From the NCBI GenBank assembly GCA_000507305.1, contig DF240227.1, positions 180,830 to 244,829 on the forward strand: a DNA stretch of 64,000 nucleotides, given 5' to 3'. Both the position numbers and the translations under genes were made by a program. The stretch's first letter is position 1; each line of letters starts with the position of its first letter. The stretch comes from Breviolum minutum Mf 1.05b.01. Its lineage: Eukaryota > Sar > Dinophyceae > Suessiales > Symbiodiniaceae. The notes below the pieces were generated by a model. The model did no database searches and was not told the origin of the DNA. It saw only the letters and a program-made list of their open reading frames with translations. Shown piece by piece: positions 9,046-20,049 of this stretch.

Positions 9046-10433
9046 TATGGCGGATGCGTTTGTTCGATCTGAGGAGAAGTTGCAACATGAACCTTTTGCA
9101 GCGGAGAAGCCTGTGGACCCAGAAGTCATTCCAACGATTTGTTGAGATTGATATGATCAGTAGGCACAGGCTCTTAATGTCAACACGTCATTCTTCCTTT
9201 TGATCCAGAAATGCAAGATATCCTAGGATTTTGCTGACGTATGACTTGGAGCGGAATGTCGATGTGTGCAGAAAGTGCATCCCATAGCCAATCCAAGATT
9301 CAAGACAGGGAGACCCCTCGCACTTTGCTTCGAATCTTCATTTCAGCCAATTTTCAGCCCCATGTGCCGCGAACAATTGGAAGAGATGGAAGAGGGAGAG
9401 GAGATTCTTGAGTTCCAGTTGGCGGAGCGCTTTACCTTTTTGGAGTATATCCCCTCCGAGAAGATCCTCCGGAAGTGCCCCAGCGCACCAGAACTTGCAA
9501 GACCAGATGCTTCCGGATGCGTTTCGGTGCCAGAGTCCGATTTGACAAAGTTGGACGACAATTGTTGCAACTCGTTTTCGTACATCCTGTATTCCGTATT
9601 AGGGGGAAGTTGTTTGGGGAATTTGTCTATCGTGATTGAATATCAAGTCTCAACATCAGGGCCCTCAGCATAGAAGATGAAATTGAATTGGTAAGCAGAG
9701 GCAGTACCTTGAGATTTCTTTTGCGACATGCTACTGATTATTACTGCACAACCAGTTTTTTTGTTGAATCGGTCTTATTCAATGAATTCTGGTCTTGATT
9801 CGCCGAATGGGTTGCTCCAATTTGTCTCCAGGCAAACCATGTGTGGCCATACGCCATTTTAATAGCTTGAGCACATGTAGCAGCGCAAACTTTGACGACT
9901 CCACCACGCACTCTGACGCTGGACAGGCATGGGTATCCGTGTGATAGAAGGATCACCAAAACAAGCCATTAAAAGCCCATCGAATGAAGGAAATATTACT
10001 GGTATTATGTGAAAGCAATTCTCACCATCCTTGGTCTTTGGACTGTGTTGGTCCCATCCGCTCCATGCAGGTGAATGGTTTCGCCATGTCTGACGATCTG
10101 CAAAGTGGATCAGAGGCCGAACAACACAGATGGTCTATCGGGTCAAAGCTCCATGCCCAAGGCGGTTGCAAACCCTGTGCCTGGTTTTGGCGGCCTGGAG
10201 GTTGTCACAGAGGAGATGATTGTAAGCATTGTCACTTGTGCCCTCCGGGTGCTTTGCAGATGAGGAAGCGACAGAATCGTGAGTTGGTGAAGGCACTTCG
10301 TCAACAGAGCAAGGTTCAGTATGAGACTCAGGATGCGCAGGTGCGAGCAACACAAGCAGCACTTAGCCCAGTCCTACCCACTGTGCCCCTCACAATGCCC
10401 GTGCAGCAAGTGCTGCTCATTGCCTGGCCGTAA
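9046..10433 (+). CDS. CCCH zinc-finger protein, copy 2 (multi-exon)
   Basis: A first small open stretch starts MADAFVRSEEKLQHEPF at 9046 and may be the N-terminal exon. The second (about 9362-9552) encodes MCREQLEEMEEGEEILEF, then ERFTFLEYIPSEKI and KCPSAPELARP, matching copy 1 at the window's left edge. The third (about 10060-10433) encodes GSKLHAQGGCKPCAWFW and a finger with C-x8-C-x5-C-x3-H spacing (CAWFWRPGGC, then C and CKHCH), then a basic Gln-rich helix, ending TAA at 10431-10433. The finger block is about 80% identical to copy 1 by eye. The family is abundant in dinoflagellates and probably binds RNA. Exact splice sites were not fixed; the first exon is the least certain part. Confidence 0.6.
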
Positions 10434-11359
10434 GTGAGGTGAATGCGGTGGGAGTGTGGCAACCCCTGTCATATCTTGCCATGCTTAGATACTGAATTCA
10501 CAGACCCTCCATGCAGTTTTAAGCATGCTGGAACAGTGCAGGCTTGTCCCCATTGCACAGGAGTAGCGTTGCATTGAAATGCAGTCACCAAGCTATAAGA
10601 GACAATTTTGTTTGATTGATTTATCCGGTCGACATCCGTACTTGTGTTTTGCTGTGCAAAGGATTGTTCCCTGATTGACGCTGCTCAACTTGCATAGCCA
10701 GCACCAAGCTTTTGGATGTACAGGTCTTCCAGCTTGAAATGGCACAACTCACGCGCTGCGTCATTGTGCCAAAAGCTCGAAAGACATATGCAGGAATCCA
10801 CAAAGAGTGAGAACTATGGATTCAAAATCCTAAATTCCTTTGCTTTTTCAAGCCCGGGAAGTTGGCACTTCTTGACCTACAAGGAGTGCAACGCGAAGCA
10901 TCTGCCTAGTGATGGCCAGAAATGTGGGATTGCTGCCAGCTCACCCAGAGCCCAACACCTGCCTTCAATCCACAGATTCAATGTCGCAACTGGCAAACTT
11001 TAGCTCGGAGTAGCAAACTTGCCATTGCTCTTGTAAAGTGTCATGAAGCTGTCTGAAAGGCAGTGTGTTGTCGGACAGCCTTCCCTCGGCCAAAAATGCA
11101 TCAAAACCGCTTTGGGTCCATGTGACAGTGAAGTAAGTCATAGTTCTTGAAGATCGTATTTGATGAGTGTCGGCGTTTGCAACCCTGAAGCATAGATCAC
11201 AAGTTTTTGCAGTAACGATGTCCATTCCCATTTTCTGCCACCCAATTTTCCATTGCATGCCTGCAGTGGAACCTTCGTTGCCGTGGTTAAGGCTCTCGGC
11301 ACCTCCTCGTGCAGAGAAGGCGCTTCGGGTTCTGCCCTTTTGAATGCAGAGACAATGAA
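10434..11359. other. Intergenic DNA
   Basis: I see no supported gene. Short open stretches occur on both strands but have neither a domain nor splice-site support. Confidence 0.35.
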
Positions 11360-11384
11360 AGGGCAGCAACAACAACAACAACAA

Positions 11385-11441
<57 letters not shown>

Positions 11442-11654
11442 AAACAAGAACAACAATACGGCTAGCGGCAAACAACCAACAACCAAAAACAAACAGCCCA
11501 CGAGAAACAAGCAACAACGAACAACAAACTGCAATCAACCAACAACCAAAAACAATCAACCAACCACAAACAACGAGCACGAAACAACAAAACAGCCAAC
11601 CGCAAGCAACAAGCAAGAAACAAGAAACAACAAATCACATTCAACAACAACAGC

Positions 11655-11697
<43 letters not shown>

Positions 11698-11716
11698 GCA
11701 ACAGCAACAGCAACAG

Positions 11717-11752
<36 letters not shown>

Positions 11753-12026
11753 GCAGCAACAACACAACAACAACAGCAGCAGCAACAACAACAACAACAA
11801 ACAGCCAACAACAACAAACAACCAACAACAACAACAACAACAACAAACAGCCAACAACAACAAACAGCCAACAACAACAAACAGCCAACAACAACAAACA
11901 GCCAACAACAACAAACAGCCAACAACAACAAACAGCCAACAACAACAAACAGCCAACAACAACAAACAGCCAACAACAACAAACAGCCAACAACAACGAA
12001 CAGCAAACAAAAACAAACTCAAACAG
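11360..12026. repeat. Long CAA-type microsatellite with an 18-bp higher-order tandem repeat
   Basis: The + strand is almost pure (CAA)n at 11366-11453 and 11640-11810, interrupted by A/C-rich DNA. From about 11842 to 12000 an 18-bp unit, ACAAACAGCCAACAACAA, repeats about nine times with little divergence. All forward frames are open and encode poly-Gln, poly-Thr or poly-Asn tracts, and the reverse frames encode Leu/Val/Cys tracts. These open frames are products of the repeat, not genes. Confidence 0.9.
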
Positions 12027-12237
12027 CATGGACCATACACTCGTTTTATTCTCTTCACGCAGAATACGCAAGGGTAGGCACATCCCAAAGCTGATGTACA
12101 GGTGGTCTCCCGGATGGCTCGGCTTTGGCGCCAGCACATGGGAGACACTGGGCGAAGTGGATCGGGGACTCAGTTCTAAGTCATGGCTGCAACTTTTACA
12201 TGACTGGTTGGGAGCTAGCCACTGCCTAGCCAGCCAT

Positions 12238-12560
12238 GCCTTGCCAAATCAACATTCCAGTCTCAAAACTTGCAGCAAGTGGCTCAAAGTCGGCCACATC
12301 AAGTTTTCTGCCCCTGAAAGCACCTCAGTTTTTGCCAACCTTCGCGAAAGCCACTTGTTTGCCGTGTTTCTTTCCAGCCATGGCATCGAATACGTCAAGT
12401 GGGGCATTGCCTCCAGAGATCTTGCAGCCAGTCTTGGAATCTCTGGGATCTTCCTTGGCAAGTGCCATACCTTGTTGTCGCACCATGGCATCAGCTGCAG
12501 AACAAGGTCCCTTTGATATGTTGATTCTTTGGAGGGCTCGATCATGTGAAGAATGAATGA
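12238..12560 (-). pseudogene. Minus-strand coding fragment with an in-frame stop
   Basis: Read on the minus strand, about 12520 to 12333 encodes SAADAMVRQQGMALAKEDPR, then GGNAPLDVFDAMAGKKHGK and QVAFAKVGKN. An in-frame TGA (complement of about 12328-12330) follows, and the same frame continues with RGRKLDVADFEPLAASFETG to about 12250. The composition is protein-like on both sides of the stop, so this looks like a decayed gene or retrocopy. I do not recognise the family. The antisense frame is also open for about 100 codons but is less protein-like. Confidence 0.4.
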
Positions 12561-12624
12561 GGAAAGACAAAGGGGAAGATGGCATGGGAGCATGCACTAC
12601 CAATTCCAACCAAGTGTTCATCAT

Positions 12625-13950
12625 CTTCAGGAGTGCAGACAGGCTCTGCCATTGGGTGGAAAATCGGGTGCCTTTGCCAATTGTTCGTGATATGTCTTCA
12701 CTTGAATCATGTACATCAATGGATAGATGATAGATGTGTCATGACCTTTTTTATTGAGTGATGATCATCAATGGCATCGATCCAAGCTGTAGCCATAAAT
12801 TGAGGTGACGCGGCCGCTTTCAGACCACTCACCTTTTGCAAGTCAATGCCCAGCCCTGGCGATGTGGGAACCAATGAGCAGCTAGACAGGAAGATCATGG
12901 GAGATCAGATATAGTAAAATTGGTTGAAATTATGTAAAATTGATGCCACCCAGACACAGGTTGCGAAAGGGATTCCATTCCAGTTTCTGGGCTCGTATTT
13001 TTGGAAGATGTTGTGGACCAGAAGCTGCTGTAAGAGCTTCTAAGCAGAGCCATTTCTCAAAGAAGCCTGCTTTTGAGACCGTTGCAACTTTCATCGCATT
13101 TTTGGAATGTACTGACTATCTACTGACACTATATACTCTATACAGATTATTTGATCGTGAAAGATTCCTGATGACTAGTGCGTGGGGGCCTCATAGTAGA
13201 TCATGAAGGAGGCTTGACCAAGCCCATGCCAATCCACTCTTTTCTCTCTTCGCACATTAGGTTTTTGACATGTTTTTTCATACCAGGGTCGGTGAGCTTC
13301 GTGCACGGTAGTGTCAAAGTAGCATCATCATGCCTCCAGGCTTGGCCGTTGCGGGCGCGTGGCCAGAGCTCGACGGCCTGAGTTGAGTTGGAGAGAGGTA
13401 GCTAAGGTGCCAGTGGCCAGGGAGCAGTACATGTACGTCAGAAAAACTGTATACATCATTATACACGACTACACACACCAAATTTGTTGGGATGGAGTGG
13501 GGATGGGTGAGTTTGGAACAGTTTGCTGGGAAAATCGTGAAAGCACTTGCCATATGTCGTGCCAAACAGGACGGAGACTGATAAAGATTACTGACCTCCC
13601 CTTCACAATAGCCATGAACACCTGGATAGAGGGAGGGGCAGAAAAAGTAAATTTGACCTAGGGAGGGACTTACCCGACCAAACGGGGGCAGGAATCAGAG
13701 TTTGGCAAAAAAAACAAGGGTTGCTCAGTCAAGGAAAGTAAGCTTGGCATGGTCAAAGTTACAATTTTGTTAAGAGGTGGGATGTAAAAATTTCCAATAT
13801 ACTCATCCAAGGGCCATATGTAGGAGGAGCATATCGGAAATTGTCCAAACCTCAAGTTCTGACCATACGTTTTTGAGGTTGTGGGGATGAGCAAACACAG
13901 TTTTGATGTGAAACATGCGATTTTGTTGCATTTTTTGGGCACCTAATTTT
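12625..13950. other. Intergenic DNA
   Basis: No exon with both protein-like composition and usable splice sites was found. Several short open frames exist on both strands but none has a recognisable domain. Confidence 0.35.
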
Positions 13951-13965
13951 GCAATGAATACCTGC

Positions 13966-14276
13966 AAATCAACCCTCTGGCCCTTCGTGACAAACTAATC
14001 GAAGAGCTGAGGCCATGGTCCATGCTCAACAAGGTGCATGGAAACAGATGCCGTTGTCTGGAGCAGTTCCATCACATCGCCAGTCCTTGGCTCTTTGTGG
14101 TGCTCCTGGACGGAGCGAAAAAGTGGTACTTTTCGGTGGCAACACCTCCCGAAGAGTGGCTGGCAATTGGCGGCTTGGAGAAAATTTGTGAAACCTCACA
14201 CGGGTTCAAACAGGTTGCCTTGGCAACAACAAGATGGGCGGATAAAGATAGAACTTCGAACTGCTATAATCAATAG
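13966..14276 (+). CDS. Candidate exon of unknown function upstream of the Kelch gene
   Basis: From about 13966 the frame reads NEYLQINPLALRDKLIEEL, then the first ATG at 14022, CLEQFHHIASPWLFVVLLDG and KKWYFSVATPPEEWLAIGG, and closes at 14276. The composition is clearly protein-like: alternating hydrophobic strands and no low complexity. I do not recognise a family. It could be the N-terminal part of the Kelch gene that follows on the same strand or a separate gene. No AG acceptor precedes the first coding residues, so the 5' boundary is unresolved. Confidence 0.35.
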
Positions 14277-14370
14277 TGTGATGCCTTTAGTTGCAAGTTA
14301 TCAAAACTATGATTCAGAATCCTATTAGATCCTATTTGCAGTACTGATGATATCCTTTTGACCCACCTAG

Positions 14371-14463
14371 TTCGAGTCAGATCTTCAGAAACCAAAACGG
14401 CACTTGTGGAACCGCAGGCAACCATCTCGGACTTTGTGCATTGCAGACTTGCCCTCCGATCCA
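14371..14463 (+). CDS. Candidate exon with ubiquitin-like start
   Basis: After the AG at 14369-14370 the frame reads RVRSSETKTALVEPQATISD and then FVHCRLALRSK, ending near a GT at about 14463. The pattern of a short beta strand, a charged turn, a second strand and a helix start resembles the beginning of ubiquitin-like domains such as that of NPL4. It is one short exon, so this is a weak call. It may belong to the Kelch gene model. Confidence 0.25.
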
Positions 14464-15003
14464 AACGGTGCTGCTCCTCGGTCCCCGGTTTTGTTGGGTC
14501 TTGTGGTGTCAATGGTGACCAACGGTGAAGATTTCAGTGCAAAATGGATGGTGCAGTGAATCTATCCAGGTGGTTGTCAGGTCAAGCATCTTCTGAAGAA
14601 TTGAAGTCTAAGCATGTTCAACTCGTCGCAATTCCACTTCTGATGAGACGAAATAATGGATTCACCATAGCTTCACCTGCTAGTGCCAGAAATGAGTTAC
14701 TGTAGACATATTTAGACGATATCTGTGCTGGTGCGGCGGGCGGTGTCAATGAGTCAATTTTCCGGGTGTGCTTGTTTACTTGTGTTTATGGGGCAGCAGT
14801 GTCCACGTGGATCCATTTGAAGTGTGAAGACAGCAGTGAGGTCTTTGACATGATTCCACAATTGAATCCGCCCAGCTATTCCCTGCTATTCAATCAGCCC
14901 TTGAGCGCCTGTAGCAAGTCGTCAATCTTAAGTATGGACCATGTTCAAGCAAGGTACTGAGCATTCTGTTGCACTTGTTTGAATTGTTGTCAGTGAATCT
15001 GAG

Positions 15004-17224
15004 GTCAACATCACCTCTTTGGACAGCAATGCGCAGCCTTGGCCAAGTGCCAGATGGGGAGCTACGCTGACTCAAACCACCAATGGGGCATTACTATGGG
15101 GTGGTTGGAGCAGAGCCTAGGCCAGTTCTTTTTTGATGTTATGCGTTGCAATGCTAGATCCATCACCAATTTGGGCAAACCCTCTGGATGCCCTGGCAAA
15201 AAAATCACCGATTTGGGAGGTAAAAAGGGTCGTTGGCAAGTTCCCTAGACCATGGACCATGAACTTTTCATGGTGAAAGTTTTGGTACATGAGCCGATTG
15301 AAGGGAACCCTTGGGCAGCCAGCTAAGGAGAAACGGCCTCCAATGCATGGATGTTGCAATTTCGTGAAGCTTGCCCTGACTGGAAGCAGCTGCCAGTGCT
15401 GGAAGGTCCATCACCTACGGCATTTCACACTGCTACAGGCTGGATGCTGCACAAGTCCAGGGGTGCCAAGCCGGTTTGGGCAATATACATATAGAGAAGT
15501 TCAAGACAAAAGAAAAAAAGGTCTTTAGGATGATCCATGTGACGGATTCCCTACTACCAAGCGGCAAAGTTTGGCCTTTGGACTTCCTGAGTCTATACTT
15601 CTATTTATGCCTATGACATATGTATAGTCACTTTCGTTGGCCAGGCTTGCCTGACGGGAAGCGCGTGGCCGTTGTGGGTGGCCTGGGGGATGGTAGTTCG
15701 CACGACGGGGAGACTTGACTATAGTAATTGATGGGCGTGGAAACTGGGGGAGTTGTGTCCAGACCCGAGGAGTTTCTGAGACATGTTGCCCAGACCAGCA
15801 CAAAATCACAAGAACTGACTAGGTGTTCCATACCTTTTTGAATGCAAGCTGTTTGAATCTTTGAGCTAGGCTCCAAAAAATCTCAAACAGCAATTTTCAA
15901 CTGAGGTCTGGGCGTTTCAGTCTGACACTGGAGGATGGCAAAGACTTTGTGCCGGTGGACCTGCCCCTGCTGGACACGTGGCTGCGGTGGATCACGACTC
16001 TCAGCGACTGCTATTGTGCTTCGGAGTGCGGCGATCTGCGTTGGGATCTCAGAAAATTTCAGATTGGGTTGGGGCTGAGACGATCAAAGTTGTGCTAGTT
16101 GCTCACGAAACTAAGACATCAACTGTTGGAGAGAGAACATATTCTGGCACTTTTCAATACTTTTCATGTTAGAAAGGCCAAGTAAAAGTGACACCGAGTA
16201 GTAAGTAGTACTGTTCCATGGCATGCTGCACCTCCTTGAGGGAGTCGCTGAACGGGGATAGCTTCCTGGAAACTATGAATGTTTTGGACCTTCGCACTGG
16301 CAGATGGGACGATCCCTGGAAGGATCTGCCTTACCAGGTGAGCAAACCCTGTGCCCGTCGGAATCCTGCGGCCGCCAGCCTGGGACGGTACTTTATCATC
16401 TCTGGAGGCTACAGTGAGGAGCGTGTTGAAGCTCTTGGTGATACCTGGGCCTTTGATATGAAAAGAGGTAACTCGCCAGGTATGCATTTGAAACGTGTGA
16501 GTAATTATGAGAGTGACCAGAGGAGATAATCATCAGAGAGAGGATCTGTGAAGTCCAGAAGTTGAAGTATGTTCCGTCTAGAGTTTGCTGCTTTTGACTG
16601 TGTTTTGAGGTTGTTGAGGGTATTTCAAGTCGCAGAACAGCAACATGCCAAAATTGATGAGATCAGACAAACAACTTGCCGAGGCACATGGAAGATGTTG
16701 GACTACAAGGGTGCTCCACAAGTGGAAGGACATAAAGCTGTTGCTAGTGGTTTGGACATCTTCACTTTCGGAGGTCACAAGTTGCTGGGGAAGTTTGAAG
16801 GCCCAGATGTGGCAGTATACAAGTTGCTGGGCCGCAGATTGTAAAATTGAGGCTATGCCTTATTGGAATTGTCTCACACATTTGTTGTAAGGTTTGCTTT
16901 GATTTGAGCCATTGTGATTATTTACTTGACACCTGTTCCCAAATCCTGGCGAAATTTAGTTGGGGCTACATCCCAGAAAACTAGCATGTCCCCTGAAGAT
17001 ATATTTCCTATTGAGATAGTCCCTTTTTAGGGGACATGATGGGACATGTGACTGTGAGTTTTCGGGGGTGGAAATATTGTGAGTGCAACGGTTGGCACTT
17101 CCCCGCCCAGTTCTGGAGGTTGGAAGTTGGCCAGAGGAACACAGGTTTCATGCCATCCGATTCAGGGTCAGCTGGAGAAAGTGACAGCAGTGATGAGAGT
17201 TTAGTGAGGCCCTTTTTGGACTAG
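15004..17224 (+). CDS. Kelch-repeat protein (multi-exon)
   Basis: Successive exons each carry one Kelch blade: 15004-15114 (PWPSARWGATLTQTTNGALL, then WGGW); about 15361-15498 (DWKQLPVLEGPSPTAFHTAT); 15645 to about 15700 (LPDGKRVAVVGGLGDGSSHD); 15906 to about 16045 (VWAFQSDTGGWQRL, then PAPAGHVAAVD and LLLCFG); about 16239-16467 (NVLDLRTGRWDDPW, then YFIISGGYSEERVEALGDTW); 16684 to about 16830 (TWKMLDYKGAPQVEGHKAVA, then IFTFGGH); and a last exon about 17095-17224 (FWRLEV, then an acidic SDSGSAGESDSSDES tail). The 16467/16684 junction closes in phase (G plus GC gives Gly) with GT-AG|G. Kelch blades build beta-propellers that bind protein partners. The 5' end is unknown and may include exons from about 13.97 kb. 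Confidence 0.75.
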
Positions 17225-17401
17225 GCATGAGGAAGTGGAAACCAAATGTTTGGAATTCAAAACTCTAAGTTTTGCAGGATCACCCGCATTCTGAAAACTC
17301 TTACAGATGCAAAATGATTCTCTCCAAACATGTCCAGAGAGGTTGGAGAAGCCACGATAAGCTTAAGGGGCCTTAGTGATGCCAGTGGCTGAATGTAACA
17401 T

Positions 17402-17917
17402 GTGGCAGCTCGCATTTTAGCGGCAGCCATCTTGTCTCCCCGTGGTTTCTCCCCATCTTATGTCATCTTTACACTGCCTCTGTTTTACTTGGTCATTGAT
17501 TTTGTAATTGTGGCATCGTTGAGACAATGCTGTGTGGCCATGTGTTGGCCTCCTGTCGGCCGGTCTGCAGACTGTCATTTGCAGCTGGTTCGAAAAGAAA
17601 AGTGTTTGCAGAATCTCCGTGCAAGACGCAGTAGAGGGTTGGGCATAAGTCCTGGGACCCTGGCGGGAGAGAAGAAAGGAAAGTGCCAAGGAGATTGCGC
17701 ATCCAAAGCAGAAGGCTCGACACATTCGCGGAATGGTCCACAATTTGTTTGCTTGCAATTTTGGCGAGATACTGTTCAAAGAATCCAGCAAAGCAAGACA
17801 GGGGTTTTGAACAACCGCTCAGATAGAAACTTGACGAGTAAGCGTACTCTGTGCCAGTTCCTGTTGGCTGAGGTGAACAGAGAGATCCGGCCACAAACTG
17901 AGTTCCAGCGCGAGTGA
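17402..17917 (+). CDS. Hypothetical open reading frame, 171 codons
   Basis: A continuous frame just downstream of the Kelch gene. Residues about 15-40 are hydrophobic (FTLPLFYLVIDFVIVASL), and the rest is basic and polar. The codon content is not strongly protein-like, and no splice sites or domain support it. It could be a chance open frame. Confidence 0.2.
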   Translation: MAARILAAAILSPRGFSPSYVIFTLPLFYLVIDFVIVASLRQCCVAMCWPPVGRSADCHLQLVRKEKCLQNLRARRSRGLGISPGTLAGEKKGKCQGDCASKAEGSTHSRNGPQFVCLQFWRDTVQRIQQSKTGVLNNRSDRNLTSKRTLCQFLLAEVNREIRPQTEFQRE

Positions 17918-20049
17918 TACAGTTTCAAGTTGTGTGGCTCTTGCATCAAGATCCCACAAAAAGAACACCACCTATTCTTTTAATGAACTGTGAGCATTAG
18001 TCACCCTTCCCAGATGGATCGCCTGGCCATGACGAAAGAATGGCGACAGTGGGCAGCAACCTCAGACAAGTCCAGCTAGATGGCGACCCAAGATCCATTT
18101 GAAGATGTTTGAAAGACTTTGAAAGCTGTGATTTTGCTAGTCCCCAGACGTTTGCAGTCTACGAATCATGGCTGTAGAGCACTCTAACATGTTATGACTC
18201 TCTTGATGGGATGATCTCTGCCTGGAAGTAGGTGACCAGTGTGGACTTGGATCTAAAGTGAGAAACTTAGACATTTGACAGGAGGGACCCAGCAGGAACT
18301 GGAATGATAAAGCCGTTATGCATCGTCATGCAGATTTCGTAGGGCTAGTATGATGCTATTGATTGTGCCGCTTTGATTTCAAAGGGACTCCACAAGCCGG
18401 TCGCAACTAACATGATGGATGCAACATGATGCAACCGTGCAACTAGCGCTACACCTAGGCCCGGCGAGGCAGGGAGTGCAGAGAGAACCATGACGGATGA
18501 TGTACAGTGTTTCAGCATATTTCAACCTCCAAATTCCAGTTTAAATAGTATAAATAGTCTATAATCAAATATAGTGAATATGCTATTAATTATGCCTGCA
18601 GTTTGCCAACATACTGTACCCATTCTGTATTACATTGCTTTATTATTTGCTGGCTTTTTGCTGCATGTTCTTCGAATGCTGGCATAATCCAACAATGTAC
18701 CTTCTGTGGAGGAGATGCCAAGCTTCCGCGATCTTTGGCAGGAGCTGAATAAGTTTGCACCTCATGGGCAGCTGGGAAGTTGGGTTGGTTTTGAGTTTGC
18801 AGGTGTGTGGCAAGGTTACCAAGATATGTACAGCAGTGCATGTTACAAACAGACTATTTTCCAGCTCAAGGCTTGCCGTAAAGCATCCAAAACTCAAAGT
18901 TCAAAAAGTTTATAGCTGCTGGCAGAATATAGATGCTGAGGCCGTCAGTGATGCCTTTGAGCAACGTGTAGCTTGACATACTACAGAATAATATGTCATG
19001 ATATACTCGCCAAGTCCCAACGGGTAGCTCTGAAACCGAATTCACGCATTAGGCCGCAGATAACGCTTCTTGTTGCCTAGAGGGGAAAAAATAAAATGGT
19101 AGTTTTATATTTATGATTACATTACGTATGCATCGGCGAGGAGTACCCCGTCGAATTACCAAGTGTCCATGTCAATACATACCAACTGCCGAAAGGGTGA
19201 AAAGTAAGCCTGCAGCCAAGGCGTCCAAGTGCTCCCAAAGGACCGAGTTGGGATAGATTTCCGTGGCAAGAGATCAAGGGATGTGTTCGGATATGTTGGC
19301 GAGTACGGTTTGCAAGTTCTGCGGAACCAGCCCCACCATTCGTGGGCACAGGAAATTGCAGGAACTTGAAATCACTTGAAATGGAGTTTTGCTGCAGGGA
19401 ATCGATGTTGCTTAAGATGCTGATGTACATAGTAGGCCGTGGGTACTTGAAATCCTAACCAGTCAATGCAGAAAGGCTGCTTCAAAACTTTTCGCAAGGA
19501 GAAACCCCGCAAAGAGAGGAGTGGTTGGAATCTCATTTTGACCCTTCCGCATTATGCTGGGCGACTCTTTCATCATAGCTGCCGACCTCACGTGACATAA
19601 CGATATGACATCATAGAGAAATTCAGCTGATGGAAACCTCCCTGCAGCGCTTGGGCTGCAATTGGCTCAGGGGCGACTGGAAACGCCAACGGCGGACATG
19701 GTCAAACAATAGGAGTGACAACAGGCGCGGCCGCGAGGTTTTTGGCCCCCGCCAAGGCTGTTTTGCTGACGATGGACCTAGAGGGGGCTTGCCTCTAACG
19801 TGTAAATACGGGGGCTCAGCCTGTTGTGGCAGGTGGCACAATGCGCGAGAGGCACGGACAGAAGGGCCGTCATGGCATACGATGATTGTGAAACATGATA
19901 AAGCGGCTTGCTGGACATTCACTGCAGTTAGGAAGTTGCCGATCATGCCATATAATTTCCAGAGGGTTGTATTTTATTGTATGTTCTATGATATTCCATG
20001 ACTTTCCTACGACATTTTCTTGGTGAATGTGGCTGAAAGATGTGATGCA
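17918..20049. other. Mostly non-coding stretch
   Basis: One possible exon lies at about 18709-18800 (EMPSFRDLWQELNKFAPHG, then QLGSWVGFEFAG, followed by a GT). Nothing else could be supported. Open frames at about 19630-20000 (both strands) are repetitive-looking and lack domain or splice support. Confidence 0.3.

Noticed and set aside
11309-12148. Long open frames of 190-260 codons on both strands encoding poly-Gln/Thr or Leu/Val/Cys tracts
   Set aside because: All frames are open because the DNA is a CAA repeat; there is no unique sequence or domain.
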